64,000 nt of DNA from Paenibacillus radicis (ex Gao et al. 2016) (GTDB taxonomy: Bacteria > Bacillota > Bacilli > Paenibacillales > Paenibacillaceae): contig NZ_BMHY01000004.1 of the NCBI RefSeq assembly GCF_014641555.1, positions 310,001-374,000 of the forward strand, in the 5' to 3' direction. Below, piece after piece: positions 43,871 through 52,976 of the stretch. The notes under the pieces were generated by a model. It saw only the letters and a program-made list of their open reading frames with translations, searched no databases and was not told where the DNA came from. The number at the start of each line of letters is the position of its first letter. Position 1 is the first letter of the stretch. The position numbers were made by a program, and so were the translations under genes.

Positions 43871-45055
43871 ATGAAAAACTATAAATTGATTATTTATTTT
43901 CTAGCATTAGGTGCAACCGTAGTGGGTACAGCCGAATCGATAATTACTGGGATTCTTGACATGCTCGCCTCAGATATACAGGTATCGATAGGTCTTGCTG
44001 GACAATTAGTTACTGTATACTCCATTGGCTACGCAGTGGGTACGCCGATTTTAATTGCATTCACATCTAGGGTTGATCGAAAAAAACTTCTATTGGCGGC
44101 ACTATGTACGTTCGTTATCGGTAATATTGTTGCTGTTATAAGCCCTAATTTTGCATTACTTATGATTTCCCGGGCTGTTTTGGGTGTAAGTGCTGGTGTG
44201 TTCGCGGTAGTTGCCTTGGGGGTTGCCGCACAAATGGCTCCGCCGGAGAAAAGAGGAAGTGCGATCGGTACCGTCTTAATGGGAACAAGTCTCGCACTTG
44301 TCGTCGGCCTCCCTTTAGGAACTTTAATCGGAGAGTATATGGGATGGCGCTGGATCTTCGCAATTCTTGGCTTAGTCACCGTGGTAACGATTGCTGCAAT
44401 CGCAAAAGCCGTTCCTAAGTTATCCGGTCAAGAAGCGGTTCCGCTGTCTAAACAACTGGCTGTATTGAAAGAATTCAAAGTCATTAGCGGGTTGCTAACA
44501 TCTTTATTATTTATTACAGGTTACTCCGTTGTTTCAACGTATCTAGCTCCATTGCTGCGCGAAAACGCCGGACTTAACACGAATACGATTAGTCTTGTCT
44601 TACTTGGCATGGGACTAATGGCTGTTGTAGGAGCGCGTGTAGGAGGCTACGGTGCTGATAAATGGGGAATTGCCCGTACACTTATTGTAAGTTTGCTCCT
44701 TCATGTAATTGCCTTGTTCTTTCTTCCGGTTGCTGCCGTTACCTTTGTCGGTTCCTTATTCATAGTAGCTCTTTGGATGCTTGGAGCTTGGACAACGGCC
44801 CCAGCACAGCAGTTTTATTTGGTTACGATGGCACCTCAATCAACTGATATTATTCTGAGTTTGAATTCTTCTGCATTCCATCTTGGTGTCGCCGTGGGAG
44901 CAACTCTAGGCGGTGTGATTGTAGAAAATCTTCCCCTATCATCGATTGGTTGGGTCGGAGGATTAGTCGTATTGCTTGCAACCGTATTTGCAGTCATTTC
45001 GATTGTGTTGAATAGTAAACAGAAAGCAGTAACCGAACAATTTAAGAGCTTATAA
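43871..45055 (+). CDS. MFS transporter (AraJ/YdhP-type efflux)
   Basis: 394 residues, about twelve membrane helices. It shares ILDMLASD, AGQLVTVYS, GTPILIA and the DRKKLLLAAL loop with the transporter encoded at 38,027, so the two are paralogues. The upstream region carries three TetR-type palindromes and a leader peptide candidate, implying tight repression and perhaps translation-level control. It is likely an inducible exporter of a toxic small molecule; no substrate can be named. Confidence 0.93.
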   Translation: MKNYKLIIYFLALGATVVGTAESIITGILDMLASDIQVSIGLAGQLVTVYSIGYAVGTPILIAFTSRVDRKKLLLAALCTFVIGNIVAVISPNFALLMISRAVLGVSAGVFAVVALGVAAQMAPPEKRGSAIGTVLMGTSLALVVGLPLGTLIGEYMGWRWIFAILGLVTVVTIAAIAKAVPKLSGQEAVPLSKQLAVLKEFKVISGLLTSLLFITGYSVVSTYLAPLLRENAGLNTNTISLVLLGMGLMAVVGARVGGYGADKWGIARTLIVSLLLHVIALFFLPVAAVTFVGSLFIVALWMLGAWTTAPAQQFYLVTMAPQSTDIILSLNSSAFHLGVAVGATLGGVIVENLPLSSIGWVGGLVVLLATVFAVISIVLNSKQKAVTEQFKSL

Positions 45056-45390
45056 GAAGAAGATGATGAAACGGGAAAAGATATCTTGCAATAGTCCTTT
45101 GAACAGTTGTTCTGCTCATCCATGCCGAGAGTACAATTATGATGTCGTGTATAAAAAGTTATCGTAAAACCAACATTCATGCTTCAGCCTTGAATGTTGG
45201 TTTTTTGCCTTTTACAGAAGCAGTGAATAGGCAGAGATCTAGTAAAACACAGCTGATTGGGACTTATGTGTATTGGAATTAAAGAGCGTTTTACCTCCAA
45301 TGTGTTAGTATTGAAGTATAGAGAACGGGAATCCAATTATCGCGTTGTAACTTATTCAAATTATACAGAATAGAGTCACAGGAGGTGCTC
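45056..45390 (+). other. Spacer between MFS and AraC genes
   Basis: 335 bases with no gene. It holds the terminator at 45,166-45,206 and, further on, an AT-rich stretch that should contain the araC promoter. No clear -35/-10 pair was picked. Confidence 0.5.
45166..45206 (+). terminator. Terminator of the MFS gene
   Basis: AAAACCAACATTCA (45,166-45,179) pairs perfectly with TGAATGTTGGTTTT (45,191-45,204), running into TTTTTTG. Confidence 0.88.
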
Positions 45391-46344
45391 ATGGAACTTA
45401 TGTCAATCCAATCCGAACATACAGCAGCTTCACCTGCGAACGCTAGCAACAAGGAATTAATTACTGCGGAGACGCTGCGCTTGGCAAACTTGATTAGCGG
45501 CCTTGCTCCATACGATGGTTTCTTTAGTCAACGCATTCCTTGTTTGTCCGTGAGCCGGTTTTCTCGAGTAAATAAGAACGATGTGAAATCTTTCGATTTG
45601 CCCTCCATGTTAATTGTTGCACAAGGCGCTAAGACCGTGATAGCAGGGCAAGAGGTCTATCGATTTAATCAATCGCAAATCCTTATGCTTCCTGTTGCTT
45701 TGCCGATTGCTTTGAAAGTCACAGACGCCAGCCACTTCGAGCCTTATCTAGGTGTGAAACTGGTTATTGACCCGCATAAAATTGCTGAATTAGCTCTTCG
45801 AGTATATCCACATGGTGTTCCTGCCGTAACGAAATGGAATGCCGGTTATGTTCTTGATGCCGATGCAGGTATGCTTAATGCTGCTTCAAGACTTATAGAA
45901 TGTTTGAACAATAAAAGCGACTCTGATCTTCTTAGCCCCCTTATTATGGATGAAATTTTAATACGCGTCCTACGCAGCCCTATTGGATCTCGAATCGCTG
46001 AACTAGGTTTTGCAGGTTCCGAAGCTCATCTTGTTACGAAAGCAGTTACATGGATTCGCAATAATTATTCCCATCCAATGAAAGTTGCGGAATTAGCTGA
46101 ACTGGCACACATGAGTGAGTCCACTTTTCGAGTCCACTTTAAGTCGATTACTTCAATGAGTCCGCTGCAATACCAAAAAGCACTTCGCCTGCATGAAGCG
46201 AGACGGTTAATGATATCCGAATCAATGGACGCGACGACGGCATGCAATCTTGTGGGCTATGCGAGCCCCTCGCAATTTAGTCGAGACTATAGCCGTTTTT
46301 TTGGAAATCCCCCAAAAAAAGACGTTGCAGCATTACGTCAATAA
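45391..46344 (+). CDS. AraC family transcriptional regulator
   Basis: 317 residues from the ATG at 45,391 (AGGAGG five bases upstream). The N-terminal cupin-like AraC_N domain covers about 30-190 (SMLIVAQGAKTVIAGQEVYRF). The C-terminal double helix-turn-helix covers about 215-310: MKVAELAELAHMSESTFRVHFK and ACNLVGYASPSQFSRDYSRFFG. It precedes an SDR gene on the same strand; AraC_N regulators next to an oxidoreductase are a common pairing, and the SDR gene is the probable target. Confidence 0.93.
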   Translation: MELMSIQSEHTAASPANASNKELITAETLRLANLISGLAPYDGFFSQRIPCLSVSRFSRVNKNDVKSFDLPSMLIVAQGAKTVIAGQEVYRFNQSQILMLPVALPIALKVTDASHFEPYLGVKLVIDPHKIAELALRVYPHGVPAVTKWNAGYVLDADAGMLNAASRLIECLNNKSDSDLLSPLIMDEILIRVLRSPIGSRIAELGFAGSEAHLVTKAVTWIRNNYSHPMKVAELAELAHMSESTFRVHFKSITSMSPLQYQKALRLHEARRLMISESMDATTACNLVGYASPSQFSRDYSRFFGNPPKKDVAALRQ

Positions 46345-46476
46345 CCGAATTCCAATCTTCCGTTGGAATAGGCAATAAGTGCAGCAGAACAGGCAATCCT
46401 CTGAATAGGATGCGTACTAAAATAGTCTTGTATCTGCGCTTCAAGCAGATTTCATATCCAGAGGAGGAATCTTATT

Positions 46477-47376
46477 ATGCGTATATTTGTAACTGGTGCG
46501 ACAGGGTTTATCGGTTCTGCAGTTGTAAGTGAGTTGATAAATGCAGGGCATGAAGTCATTGGCTTTGCTCGCTCGGATGAAGCGGCCAATTCTCTTCTTA
46601 AAGTGGGAGCATCCGTACACCGCGGGTCTTTGGATGATCTCGCAAGCCTTAGAAGAGGTGCAGAAATATCGGATGGTGTCATCCATACGGCCTTCAACCA
46701 CGACTTTTCTAACATGGGAGCTGCTGGACTCACGGACCGGCGAGCTGTTCAGACTTTTGGTGCAGCGCTTGCCGGCTCTGGCCGCCCTTTGGTTATTGCT
46801 TCCGTGATTGGTCATCTTGCACCAGACCGAATTGGCACTGAGGAAGATGCTCCTGATGTCAACACTGCAGGTAAGCACCGTATCGCTTCTGAAGAGGAGG
46901 CTCTTTCCTTAGCTTCCCATGGCGTGCGTGTATCTGTCTTGAGGCTCCCGCCTTCGGTGCATGGGGATGGTGATCGTGGAGGTTTTGTTCCGGCATTGAT
47001 TAATGTGGCTCGGCGTACAGGCACCTCTGCATATATAGGCGAAGGTTCAAACCGCTGGTCCGCAGTTCACCGTCTGGATGCTGCAAGACTTTTCCGGCTT
47101 GCACTTGAAGCTGCTCCCGCAGGTAGCAAGCTGCATGCAATCGGCGAGGAAGGAGTGTCGATTCGCGAGATCGCAGCAGTTATCGGCCGTAAACTTGATT
47201 TGCCTGTAATTAGCAAGCAAGTTGAATCTGCTTCTGATCACTTTGGCTGGCTGGCGAACTTCGCTTCGCAGAACATTCAGGCTTCGAGTACATTGACCCA
47301 AGAGCTGCTCGGATGGAAGCCTGAGCATATAAATCTTCTGCGTGATTTAGAAGGAGACTTTTACTTTAAGAACTGA
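46477..47376 (+). CDS. NAD(P)-dependent SDR (epimerase/dehydratase family)
   Basis: 299 residues behind AGAGGAGG. The cofactor loop is GATGFIGS at residues 7-14. The extended/atypical SDR markers VIHTAFNHD, NRWSAVHRLDAARLF and a C-terminal LLGWKPEHINLL segment follow. The usual YxxxK is not obvious, as in many atypical family members. It is related to the SDR encoded at 35,256. Probably a reductase for a reactive carbonyl or quinone, under the AraC protein next door. Confidence 0.92.
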   Translation: MRIFVTGATGFIGSAVVSELINAGHEVIGFARSDEAANSLLKVGASVHRGSLDDLASLRRGAEISDGVIHTAFNHDFSNMGAAGLTDRRAVQTFGAALAGSGRPLVIASVIGHLAPDRIGTEEDAPDVNTAGKHRIASEEEALSLASHGVRVSVLRLPPSVHGDGDRGGFVPALINVARRTGTSAYIGEGSNRWSAVHRLDAARLFRLALEAAPAGSKLHAIGEEGVSIREIAAVIGRKLDLPVISKQVESASDHFGWLANFASQNIQASSTLTQELLGWKPEHINLLRDLEGDFYFKN

Positions 47377-47424
47377 ACGAGCCGAAATGGCTCCTTATAT
47401 CAAACACTCAAATAAAATTAATGA

Positions 47425-47457
47425 TAGTCGTAATCAATTGATTACGGCTTTTTTATA
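47425..47457 (+). terminator. Terminator after the AraC/SDR pair
   Basis: GTCGTAATCAA and TTGATTACGGC form a stem of about 11 pairs (one G-U) with almost no loop, followed by TTTTTTA. Confidence 0.75.
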
Positions 47458-47567
47458 TTTTATCAGCAGCAGCCCATACCCGGCAGTTAAACCTTTCATA
47501 CGTTATACGGTATCTGCCTAATTTGCTGATGACATGTACATCCATTCAAACATAGGGAGTTGGATAT

Positions 47568-48920
47568 GTGAAATTGACAACGAAACTTACCGGACGAGTG
47601 ATATTTAAGGGAGATAAGGGGTATGAAGCCGCTCGGAAAAACTGGGATCCGCATACTGACAGATTTCCTAAAGTGTTTGTATTTGCTCAAAGAACGAGAG
47701 ATGTGGCAAACGCGATAAAGTGGGCTCGCCAAAATAACGTACCCATTCGGCCAAGAAGCGGAAGACATGCCTTAGAAACTAACCTTTCACAGGTTAACGG
47801 AGGTATTGTCATCGACGTTAGCGATATGAAGAAAATCAAGTTAAATCGAAAATGCGCGACTGCTGTAGTTGAGACAGGCAATCGGGTAGGCAGAATTGTA
47901 GATACACTGGCAAGGCAAGGATTTATTGCTCCGTTTGGCGACAGCCCTTCTGTTGGTATTGGCGGAATTACGCCTGGGGGCGGGATTGGCCCGCTTCAAA
48001 GGACTACTGGACTCATCAGCGATAATTTAATCGAAGTAGAGATGGTTGACGCAAAGGGAAGAGTCATTCTGGCCAACAAAAAACGCAACTCCGATCTGCT
48101 ATGGGCTACCCGAGGCGGCGGTGGCGGCAACTTTGGTGTCTATACCAAATATAAATTCAAAGTGCGCCGCGCTCCGGCCAAAGCTACCGTATTCAGTGTT
48201 ACTTGGCCATGGGAGCAGTTCGAAAAAGTCGTAAAAAAATGGCAGGTATGGGCTCCTAACGCTAGTACCAAATTAGGCAGCGAATTGAGTGTAGGTCCCA
48301 AAAAGGGCGGAAATGTCAGCATGCTGGGGCTGTACCTTGGGTCGAAAACAGAAGCTTTCCGTCAATTAGAACCCATTCTTAGTGTAGGGACACCTACTAA
48401 AAAAACGATCCGGCTGCTTCCATACCTTGAAGCCACTAAGTTTCTGTTAGCCCCCGATCCCGTGCTTACTCAAAAGTTCAGCAACCAGTTCTCTAGCGCC
48501 TTCGGCAGGCGTCCATTCCCGGATAAAGCTTATAAAGTGATGCGCCAGTTTCTAGAAAAAGCTGAGGGAGGGACGCCAGCCGGATTCTTCTTCCTTAACT
48601 GGGGTGGTGCCATCAGTCGTATTGCACCTAGAGCCACCGCATTCTACTGGCGCAAAGCACAATTTTATGTGGAATGGAACAGCTCATGGGTTAAACGATC
48701 AAATGCCGCTAGAAATATTGCCCTGACTCGCAACACCCGGAAGAAGCTGCAGCCGTATATCGTAGGTTCCTACATCAACGTGCCGGACCAAGGTATTAAA
48801 TGTTCCGGGCCTGTCTATTATGGCAAGAACTATCCGAGGCTGCGTAGAGTGAAAGCGAAGTATGATCCGCAGAATGTATTTAATAATCCTCAAAGTATTA
48901 CACCAGCGACATTTAAATAA
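47568..48920 (+). CDS. FAD-binding oxidoreductase, BBE family
   Basis: 450 residues, GTG start with AGGGAG upstream. The PCMH-type FAD domain covers about 30-200: RPRSGRHALE (the histidine that usually carries FAD), then GIGGITPGGGIGPLQR and TRGGGGGNFGV. The cysteine that gives a second covalent bond in berberine-bridge enzymes is absent from the GGGIG segment. The BBE tail is YYGKNYPRLRRVKAKYDPQNVFNNPQSI. It is unusually basic. Related bacillar proteins include spore-coat CotQ and YgaK-like oxidases, so a spore location is possible. Substrate unknown. Confidence 0.92.
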   Translation: MKLTTKLTGRVIFKGDKGYEAARKNWDPHTDRFPKVFVFAQRTRDVANAIKWARQNNVPIRPRSGRHALETNLSQVNGGIVIDVSDMKKIKLNRKCATAVVETGNRVGRIVDTLARQGFIAPFGDSPSVGIGGITPGGGIGPLQRTTGLISDNLIEVEMVDAKGRVILANKKRNSDLLWATRGGGGGNFGVYTKYKFKVRRAPAKATVFSVTWPWEQFEKVVKKWQVWAPNASTKLGSELSVGPKKGGNVSMLGLYLGSKTEAFRQLEPILSVGTPTKKTIRLLPYLEATKFLLAPDPVLTQKFSNQFSSAFGRRPFPDKAYKVMRQFLEKAEGGTPAGFFFLNWGGAISRIAPRATAFYWRKAQFYVEWNSSWVKRSNAARNIALTRNTRKKLQPYIVGSYINVPDQGIKCSGPVYYGKNYPRLRRVKAKYDPQNVFNNPQSITPATFK

Positions 48921-48944
48921 ACCTACATGCGTGCGTGGTAAAAG

Positions 48945-48982
48945 AACGGCAGCCGACAATGATGATCGGCTGCCGTTTTTTA
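48945..48982. terminator. Bidirectional terminator
   Basis: AACGGCAGCCGA (48,945-48,956) pairs perfectly with TCGGCTGCCGTT (48,966-48,977), followed by TTTT. It lies between convergent genes. Confidence 0.9.
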
Positions 48983-48995
48983 TCCTAAAATGGAG

Positions 48996-49925
48996 TTAAC
49001 CCTTATGCAACATCAACAGCCGATCTAGACCAATGCCGCTAATTAAGCAACGCTCCTTTTTACTTCCGAGCATCTGATTCATCCAATCTACAAATCCGCC
49101 ATCGCCAATTTCTATTTTTTCATGTTCATGTTCCATATATATCTTGAAATTGATTCCCTGGTAATACTTATTGTCTTCATTTTCATAGTCAAAAGTAAGC
49201 GGCGTGTCAGGAAACATCGTTTGAACAACTTCGGTCATACGTGTGAAGAAGCCGCCGCCATCTGTATAACCGCCTCTTTTTCGCATAACAATAGATAGCT
49301 TTGCATTATAATGTTCTCGAATTAACTCTTTATAAAAAAGAAAGTGCTTGGTAAGCAGTTCGATTTCGCAATTGTAAGAGCCGCTGTCTTTGCCCGAGGA
49401 AACCATGCAAAACAGTCCAAAATGAGCAGAAAAACCGCGCCCGGAAAAGGCTTGTGCCCTAACAACTCTTGCAGTTGCAGCATAGTGCAAAGGAAGAATG
49501 TTGGTTGCTGCCTTGCTCTTTAACTTGTCCGCTATAATAATGGCCAACATGTTTGATGGATCTGACAGTGTTTCCGTACCGCGTACTGAACTTACCACAT
49601 TATACTGATTCACGCATCCAAAAACGCTGCAACTCCCAAGAGGGGCTGAAGGAGAGAGCAGAAGCGTCTCAATGTCCATTTCCTCTGCTGTCTTTAATAA
49701 CTGTGATTCTAGTATATGGAATCTAGCTGCATTAACGTCGCTGGCGGTAGAGAACCGATTAGATTGGAATGTCTTTAAGACATCCGCTGGAGTAGATTTT
49801 TCTGTTTGTTTGTCAAATAGTTCTAGCAGCAAGGAATTCAAGTCTGCATTTGACAAGGAAAGGAGTTTATCTAACAGTTCCGGGTCGCCAATCTGGTTCA
49901 AAATTCGGTTTAAGATTACACTCAT
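48996..49925 (-). CDS. Orphan class II aminoacyl-tRNA synthetase-like protein
   Basis: 309 residues from the ATG at 49,925 (GAGGTG 6 bases upstream). The C-terminal third resembles the catalytic core of class II synthetases: INFKIYMEHEHEKIEIGDGGFVDW, then a motif 3-like GIGLDRLLML. An earlier RVVRAQAFSGRG could stand for motif 2. There is no anticodon-binding or editing domain. Stand-alone relatives of this kind (HisZ, PoxA, amino-acid:carrier ligases) have taken on non-translation tasks. The gene stands alone, convergent with the flavoprotein gene, and gives no functional hint. The fold assignment is moderately certain; function is unknown. Confidence 0.6.
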   Translation of the reverse strand: MSVILNRILNQIGDPELLDKLLSLSNADLNSLLLELFDKQTEKSTPADVLKTFQSNRFSTASDVNAARFHILESQLLKTAEEMDIETLLLSPSAPLGSCSVFGCVNQYNVVSSVRGTETLSDPSNMLAIIIADKLKSKAATNILPLHYAATARVVRAQAFSGRGFSAHFGLFCMVSSGKDSGSYNCEIELLTKHFLFYKELIREHYNAKLSIVMRKRGGYTDGGGFFTRMTEVVQTMFPDTPLTFDYENEDNKYYQGINFKIYMEHEHEKIEIGDGGFVDWMNQMLGSKKERCLISGIGLDRLLMLHKG

Positions 49926-50005
49926 CCCATTCACCTCATACCGTGTATAGTATTGTATTTGATTATAGATTATTATGAAGATAAATTCGAGATGAGGGAA
50001 TCATT

Positions 50006-50503
50006 ATGCAAATTCAAACCGCCAGACTGCTCCTTCGCCAAACAACGATCAATGATTTGGATTTTGTGTATCATACGGAACATGACAAAGAGAACCGATC
50101 CTATATCGGGCAATGGACAATTGAACAGCATCAAGAAGCTTTAAAAGATGAGGATATTTTGCACTTATTGATTGAGAACAAGCAGGGAGAAAAGACGGGC
50201 TATGTCATATTATCCGGTTTATTGGATACCAATAAGGCACTTTGTATACGACGCATTGCTATTAAGTTAAAGGGGCATGGATATGGCAAAGAAGTGATGA
50301 AGGGACTTATCGAATGGGGGTTTGAGAACAACCCGGCCCATCGGATATGGCTAGATGTTAAGGACTTTAATCAAAGGGCTATACATGTTTATGAGTCAGT
50401 TGGATTTGTCTATGAGGGTACGTTAAGAGACAGTTATTTTAACGGCGAAGGTTTTGAGTCACTAGTCATAATGTCAATACTTAGAGAGGAGTATACAAAG
50501 TAA
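50006..50503 (+). CDS. GNAT N-acetyltransferase (RimJ/RimL-like)
   Basis: 165 residues behind GAGGGA. It opens with IQTARLLLRQTTINDLDFVY, typical of the RimL group; the acetyl-CoA loop is KLKGHGYGKEVM and the tail has NQRAIHVYESVGFVYEGTLR. These enzymes acetylate ribosomal protein N-termini, polyamines or antibiotics. It lies 80 bases divergent from the synthetase-like gene and 70 bases before a Nudix gene. Confidence 0.93.
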   Translation: MQIQTARLLLRQTTINDLDFVYHTEHDKENRSYIGQWTIEQHQEALKDEDILHLLIENKQGEKTGYVILSGLLDTNKALCIRRIAIKLKGHGYGKEVMKGLIEWGFENNPAHRIWLDVKDFNQRAIHVYESVGFVYEGTLRDSYFNGEGFESLVIMSILREEYTK

Positions 50504-50573
50504 GCGTATACATCACGTATTCGAATGGGAGAACAATTGTATAAATTAATCTTCATTATTAGGAGGTTCTGAA

Positions 50574-51062
50574 ATGGCATTCCCAACACATATTGTATCG
50601 GCAGGCGGAATTGTTGAAGATGAGCATGGACATATCCTATTAGTAAAAGCCCATGACGATGGCTGGGTTTATCCTGGTGGAATAACTGAAGTTGGTGAAA
50701 ATCTGATTGACGGTGTGATCCGTGAAATCAAAGAGGAAAGCGGCATCGACGCCACTGTCAGTCATTTAATTAGTGTGGTTTCCAATACAGCGATTCATAA
50801 ATGGTACGATGGTGTAACAGATGTCCCTACGAAGGTCATGTTTGATTTTGCGTGCAAAGCTGTGGGCGGAGAGTTAGCTATTTCGGATGAAACGAGCGAG
50901 TGCAGGTGGGTACCAAAAGAAAAAGTGCTAGATTTAATTACTTTACCTGCAATCCGTATGCGTTATGAAGCTTATTTGAGCTTTACTGGCTCTGTCCATT
51001 ATATCGAATACGCCACTGCGACTACGTCAGCATGTGATATTAAGCTTCAAAGGCATGTTTAG
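50574..51062 (+). CDS. Nudix hydrolase
   Basis: 162 residues behind AGGAGG. A complete Nudix box fits GX5EX7REUXEEXGU, opening with GITEVGE and ending REIKEESGI around residues 39-61. The remainder (TKVMFDFACKA, TSECRWVPKEKVLDL) fits the ADP-ribose or (d)NTP-cleaning group. It is probably a house-cleaning pyrophosphatase; the substrate is unknown. It stands alone or is co-transcribed with the GNAT gene. Confidence 0.94.
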   Translation: MAFPTHIVSAGGIVEDEHGHILLVKAHDDGWVYPGGITEVGENLIDGVIREIKEESGIDATVSHLISVVSNTAIHKWYDGVTDVPTKVMFDFACKAVGGELAISDETSECRWVPKEKVLDLITLPAIRMRYEAYLSFTGSVHYIEYATATTSACDIKLQRHV

Positions 51063-51176
51063 ACAAAAGCAGACCAATTGTGAAAACTTGAGTCTAATTT
51101 AGACACACTAGTTACAAGTCCACAATCTTTCCGACTACCTTCATATGGTAATGTATCACATTTGGAGGTGCTGTTA

Positions 51177-51986
51177 TTGGGTTGTCTCAAAAAGCATCGA
51201 AAACGGTTAAGTAAAAAGCGCAGAAGAAAAGGTTGCCGTAAAATAATCGTTAAGAAGATTATAAAAGGAACCCGTGGGTCACAAGGCCCTGCCGGAACAC
51301 AAGGACTTCTAGGTCAACAAGGACTGCAAGGGGAACAAGGCCAAACAGGCCTGACGGGAACGACTGGTTTAACAGGGACTACAGGCCAAACAGGCCAAAC
51401 AGGTCAGACTGGTCAAACTGGTGAGACCGGTGAGACCGGTCCAACTGGACCTACCGGCCCGGGTGCAACAGGACCAGCAGGACCTGTTGGTCCGCAAGGG
51501 ATGACTGGACTTACAGGCGCGACCGGTCCTGCGGGGCCTCCATTTACGCCTTCCTCTTTATTCGTTAGCAGTACACTTGAGCAAAACCTGTCATCCGGAC
51601 CTCCAGGAGGAGGAGAAGGCGAGGCTGCTGCGTTTAATAACCAGCTTGTTAATGGCACCGCATTGTCTTTCACTGGTCCTTCTACTATTAATATACTGGA
51701 GAGCGGAATCTACAGTATCGTATGGGAGATTGCACCTCTTCCGCCGGGAGAACCCGGAATCAGCGTTTTTGCGTTATTTGCTGATTCTGTATTGGTACCA
51801 GGAAGCAATTATGGCAGCCCGGCTGTTACAAATCCTTACACTGGTCAGGTTATTGCTGCTTTAACTGCCGGTTCAGAATTAACACTAAACCGCTTTGATG
51901 ATACTGGCGGCGGTGTAATATTAGATACAACGATAGATGGTAATCCCATTATTAATGCTTCAATTGTCATTATAAAAATAGGGTAA
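51177..51986 (+). CDS. Collagen-like, BclA-type spore-surface protein
   Basis: 269 residues from a TTG at 51,177 (GGAGGTG 6 bases earlier). The first 30 residues are strongly basic ([15 protein letters not shown]). Residues about 32-122 are uninterrupted Gly-X-Y triplets rich in threonine and glutamine ([21 protein letters not shown]). The last 145 residues form a beta-rich globular domain ([18 protein letters not shown]) like the trimeric, TNF-like C-terminus of BclA. CATATGGTA at 51,142 resembles a late-sporulation -10 box. It is probably part of the exosporium or spore crust nap. Confidence 0.9.
   Translation: MGCLKKHRKRLSKKRRRKGCRKIIVKKIIKGTRGSQGPAGTQGLLGQQGLQGEQGQTGLTGTTGLTGTTGQTGQTGQTGQTGETGETGPTGPTGPGATGPAGPVGPQGMTGLTGATGPAGPPFTPSSLFVSSTLEQNLSSGPPGGGEGEAAAFNNQLVNGTALSFTGPSTINILESGIYSIVWEIAPLPPGEPGISVFALFADSVLVPGSNYGSPAVTNPYTGQVIAALTAGSELTLNRFDDTGGGVILDTTIDGNPIINASIVIIKIG
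51273..51542 (+). repeat. Collagen-type triplet repeat (9-base periodicity)
   Basis: The DNA repeats units such as GGTCAAACT and GGTGAGACC back to back, encoding Gly-X-Thr triplets. Such tracts change length by slippage. Confidence 0.8.
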
Positions 51987-52000
51987 CTATTTAAAACGAA

Positions 52001-52031
52001 AGCTGTTGATCTTAGATCAGCAGCTCTTTTT
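52001..52031 (+). terminator. Terminator of the collagen-like gene
   Basis: AGCTGTTGATC and GATCAGCAGCT (one G-U pair) around TTA, followed by CTTTTTG. Confidence 0.8.
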
Positions 52032-52215
52032 GTATATTCAATATTGTAGGTAATTTACATTTTTTGATGAAATAACTGGGTAATATATAATGGGAAGGAG
52101 GGATATTCCGTGAAACTAAAGTATCTGGAGCAAATTAAAGCTATTTGACGTTTTCATATAAACGCGCAAAGCATAAAGTAAAAATTACAATAAAGGATCA
52201 AATAACTGCGGATAG

Positions 52216-52368
52216 TTGCAGAAAGCTAATTGTGATGGACTTGGGATTGGTCTTCAATTGAAGGCCTTGCATCAACAGATATGGAAGACACTGGACTGGA
52301 ATGATGAATATTCTAAAATTATCATCAAGCCTCATATTCAAGTCAAAATTAAAACCACGGGTTACTAA
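52216..52368 (+). pseudogene. C-terminal remnant of a Ger(x)C spore-germination protein
   Basis: A 50-codon frame ending in TAA encodes LKALHQQIWKTLDWNDEY and then IQVKIKTTGY, which fits the end of GerAC-type lipoproteins (HPKxWKxLxWxxxF ... VxVKIxxTG). There is no start codon or ribosome site, and stops interrupt all frames upstream. It is probably what is left after deletion of a gerABC locus. Confidence 0.5.
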
Positions 52369-52448
52369 ATTAAACTGGTCAAATAATGAAAAATTTATCG
52401 AACAAAACGCAGCTGTCAATTGTCTATATATAGAGGTGATGAGAATTG

Positions 52449-52976
52449 ATGGAAAGTTCCCTTAGATATTTGGCAAATTTAGATGCCCTTTCATTCGAAA
52501 AGCTTATGAGAGATTATGGGCAAGAGGTTTGGAGTTTTGCTTATTCAATCGTCAAAAATCATAGCATGGCCGATGATATTACGCAGGATGTATTCCTGCA
52601 GGTGTTTAGTCATGTAACCTCGTTCCGAAACGAGTCCTCTATAAAGACGTGGCTGCTAAAAATAACGCGAAACATCAGTTATAACTATCGAAAGGCAGCC
52701 TTTATCCGAAAAGTATTTCTAGTCGGGAAAGTAGTAATAACCGAAAACAGCATATCAGCAGAACAATCCTATTTCGAAAAAGAAGCAACAAACGATGTTT
52801 GGAAGCAGGTATTTAAGTTGCCTGTGAAATTGAGAGAAACTATTATTTTACACGCAAAATATCAACTCTCTATCTCTGAGATTGCTCAAATATTAGATAT
52901 TCCACAAGGAACAGTAAGATCACGATTGTTCGAAGCCCGAAAGAAAATGAATATACGATTAGGGGAGGTTTTGTAA
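52449..52976 (+). CDS. ECF sigma factor
   Basis: 175 residues from the ATG at 52,449 (a TTG one codon earlier is also possible). Region 2 is ADDITQDVFLQVFSHVTSF and IKTWLLKITRNISYNYRK; region 4 is LSISEIAQILDIPQGTVRSRLFEARKKM. It overlaps the next gene by one base (TAATG), pairing it with a membrane anti-sigma factor. The codon use is clearly more AT-rich than that of the NRPS region, in line with the surrounding stretch to 55.6 kb. Confidence 0.93.
   Translation: MESSLRYLANLDALSFEKLMRDYGQEVWSFAYSIVKNHSMADDITQDVFLQVFSHVTSFRNESSIKTWLLKITRNISYNYRKAAFIRKVFLVGKVVITENSISAEQSYFEKEATNDVWKQVFKLPVKLRETIILHAKYQLSISEIAQILDIPQGTVRSRLFEARKKMNIRLGEVL

Larger units (their letters stand above)
51987..52448 (+). 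other. Intergenic region with terminator and decayed gene
   Basis: 462 bases with no intact gene. It contains the terminator at 52,001, a short frame at 52,110 (GTG behind GGAAGGAGGG, only about 12 codons), the Ger(x)C remnant at 52,216, and a purine-rich site (AGAGGTGATGAG) for the following sigma factor. Confidence 0.6.

Noticed and set aside
51273..51542. CRISPR-like or minisatellite array
   Set aside because: The 9-base periodicity is the Gly-X-Y coding pattern of the collagen-like gene; there are no spacers of constant length.
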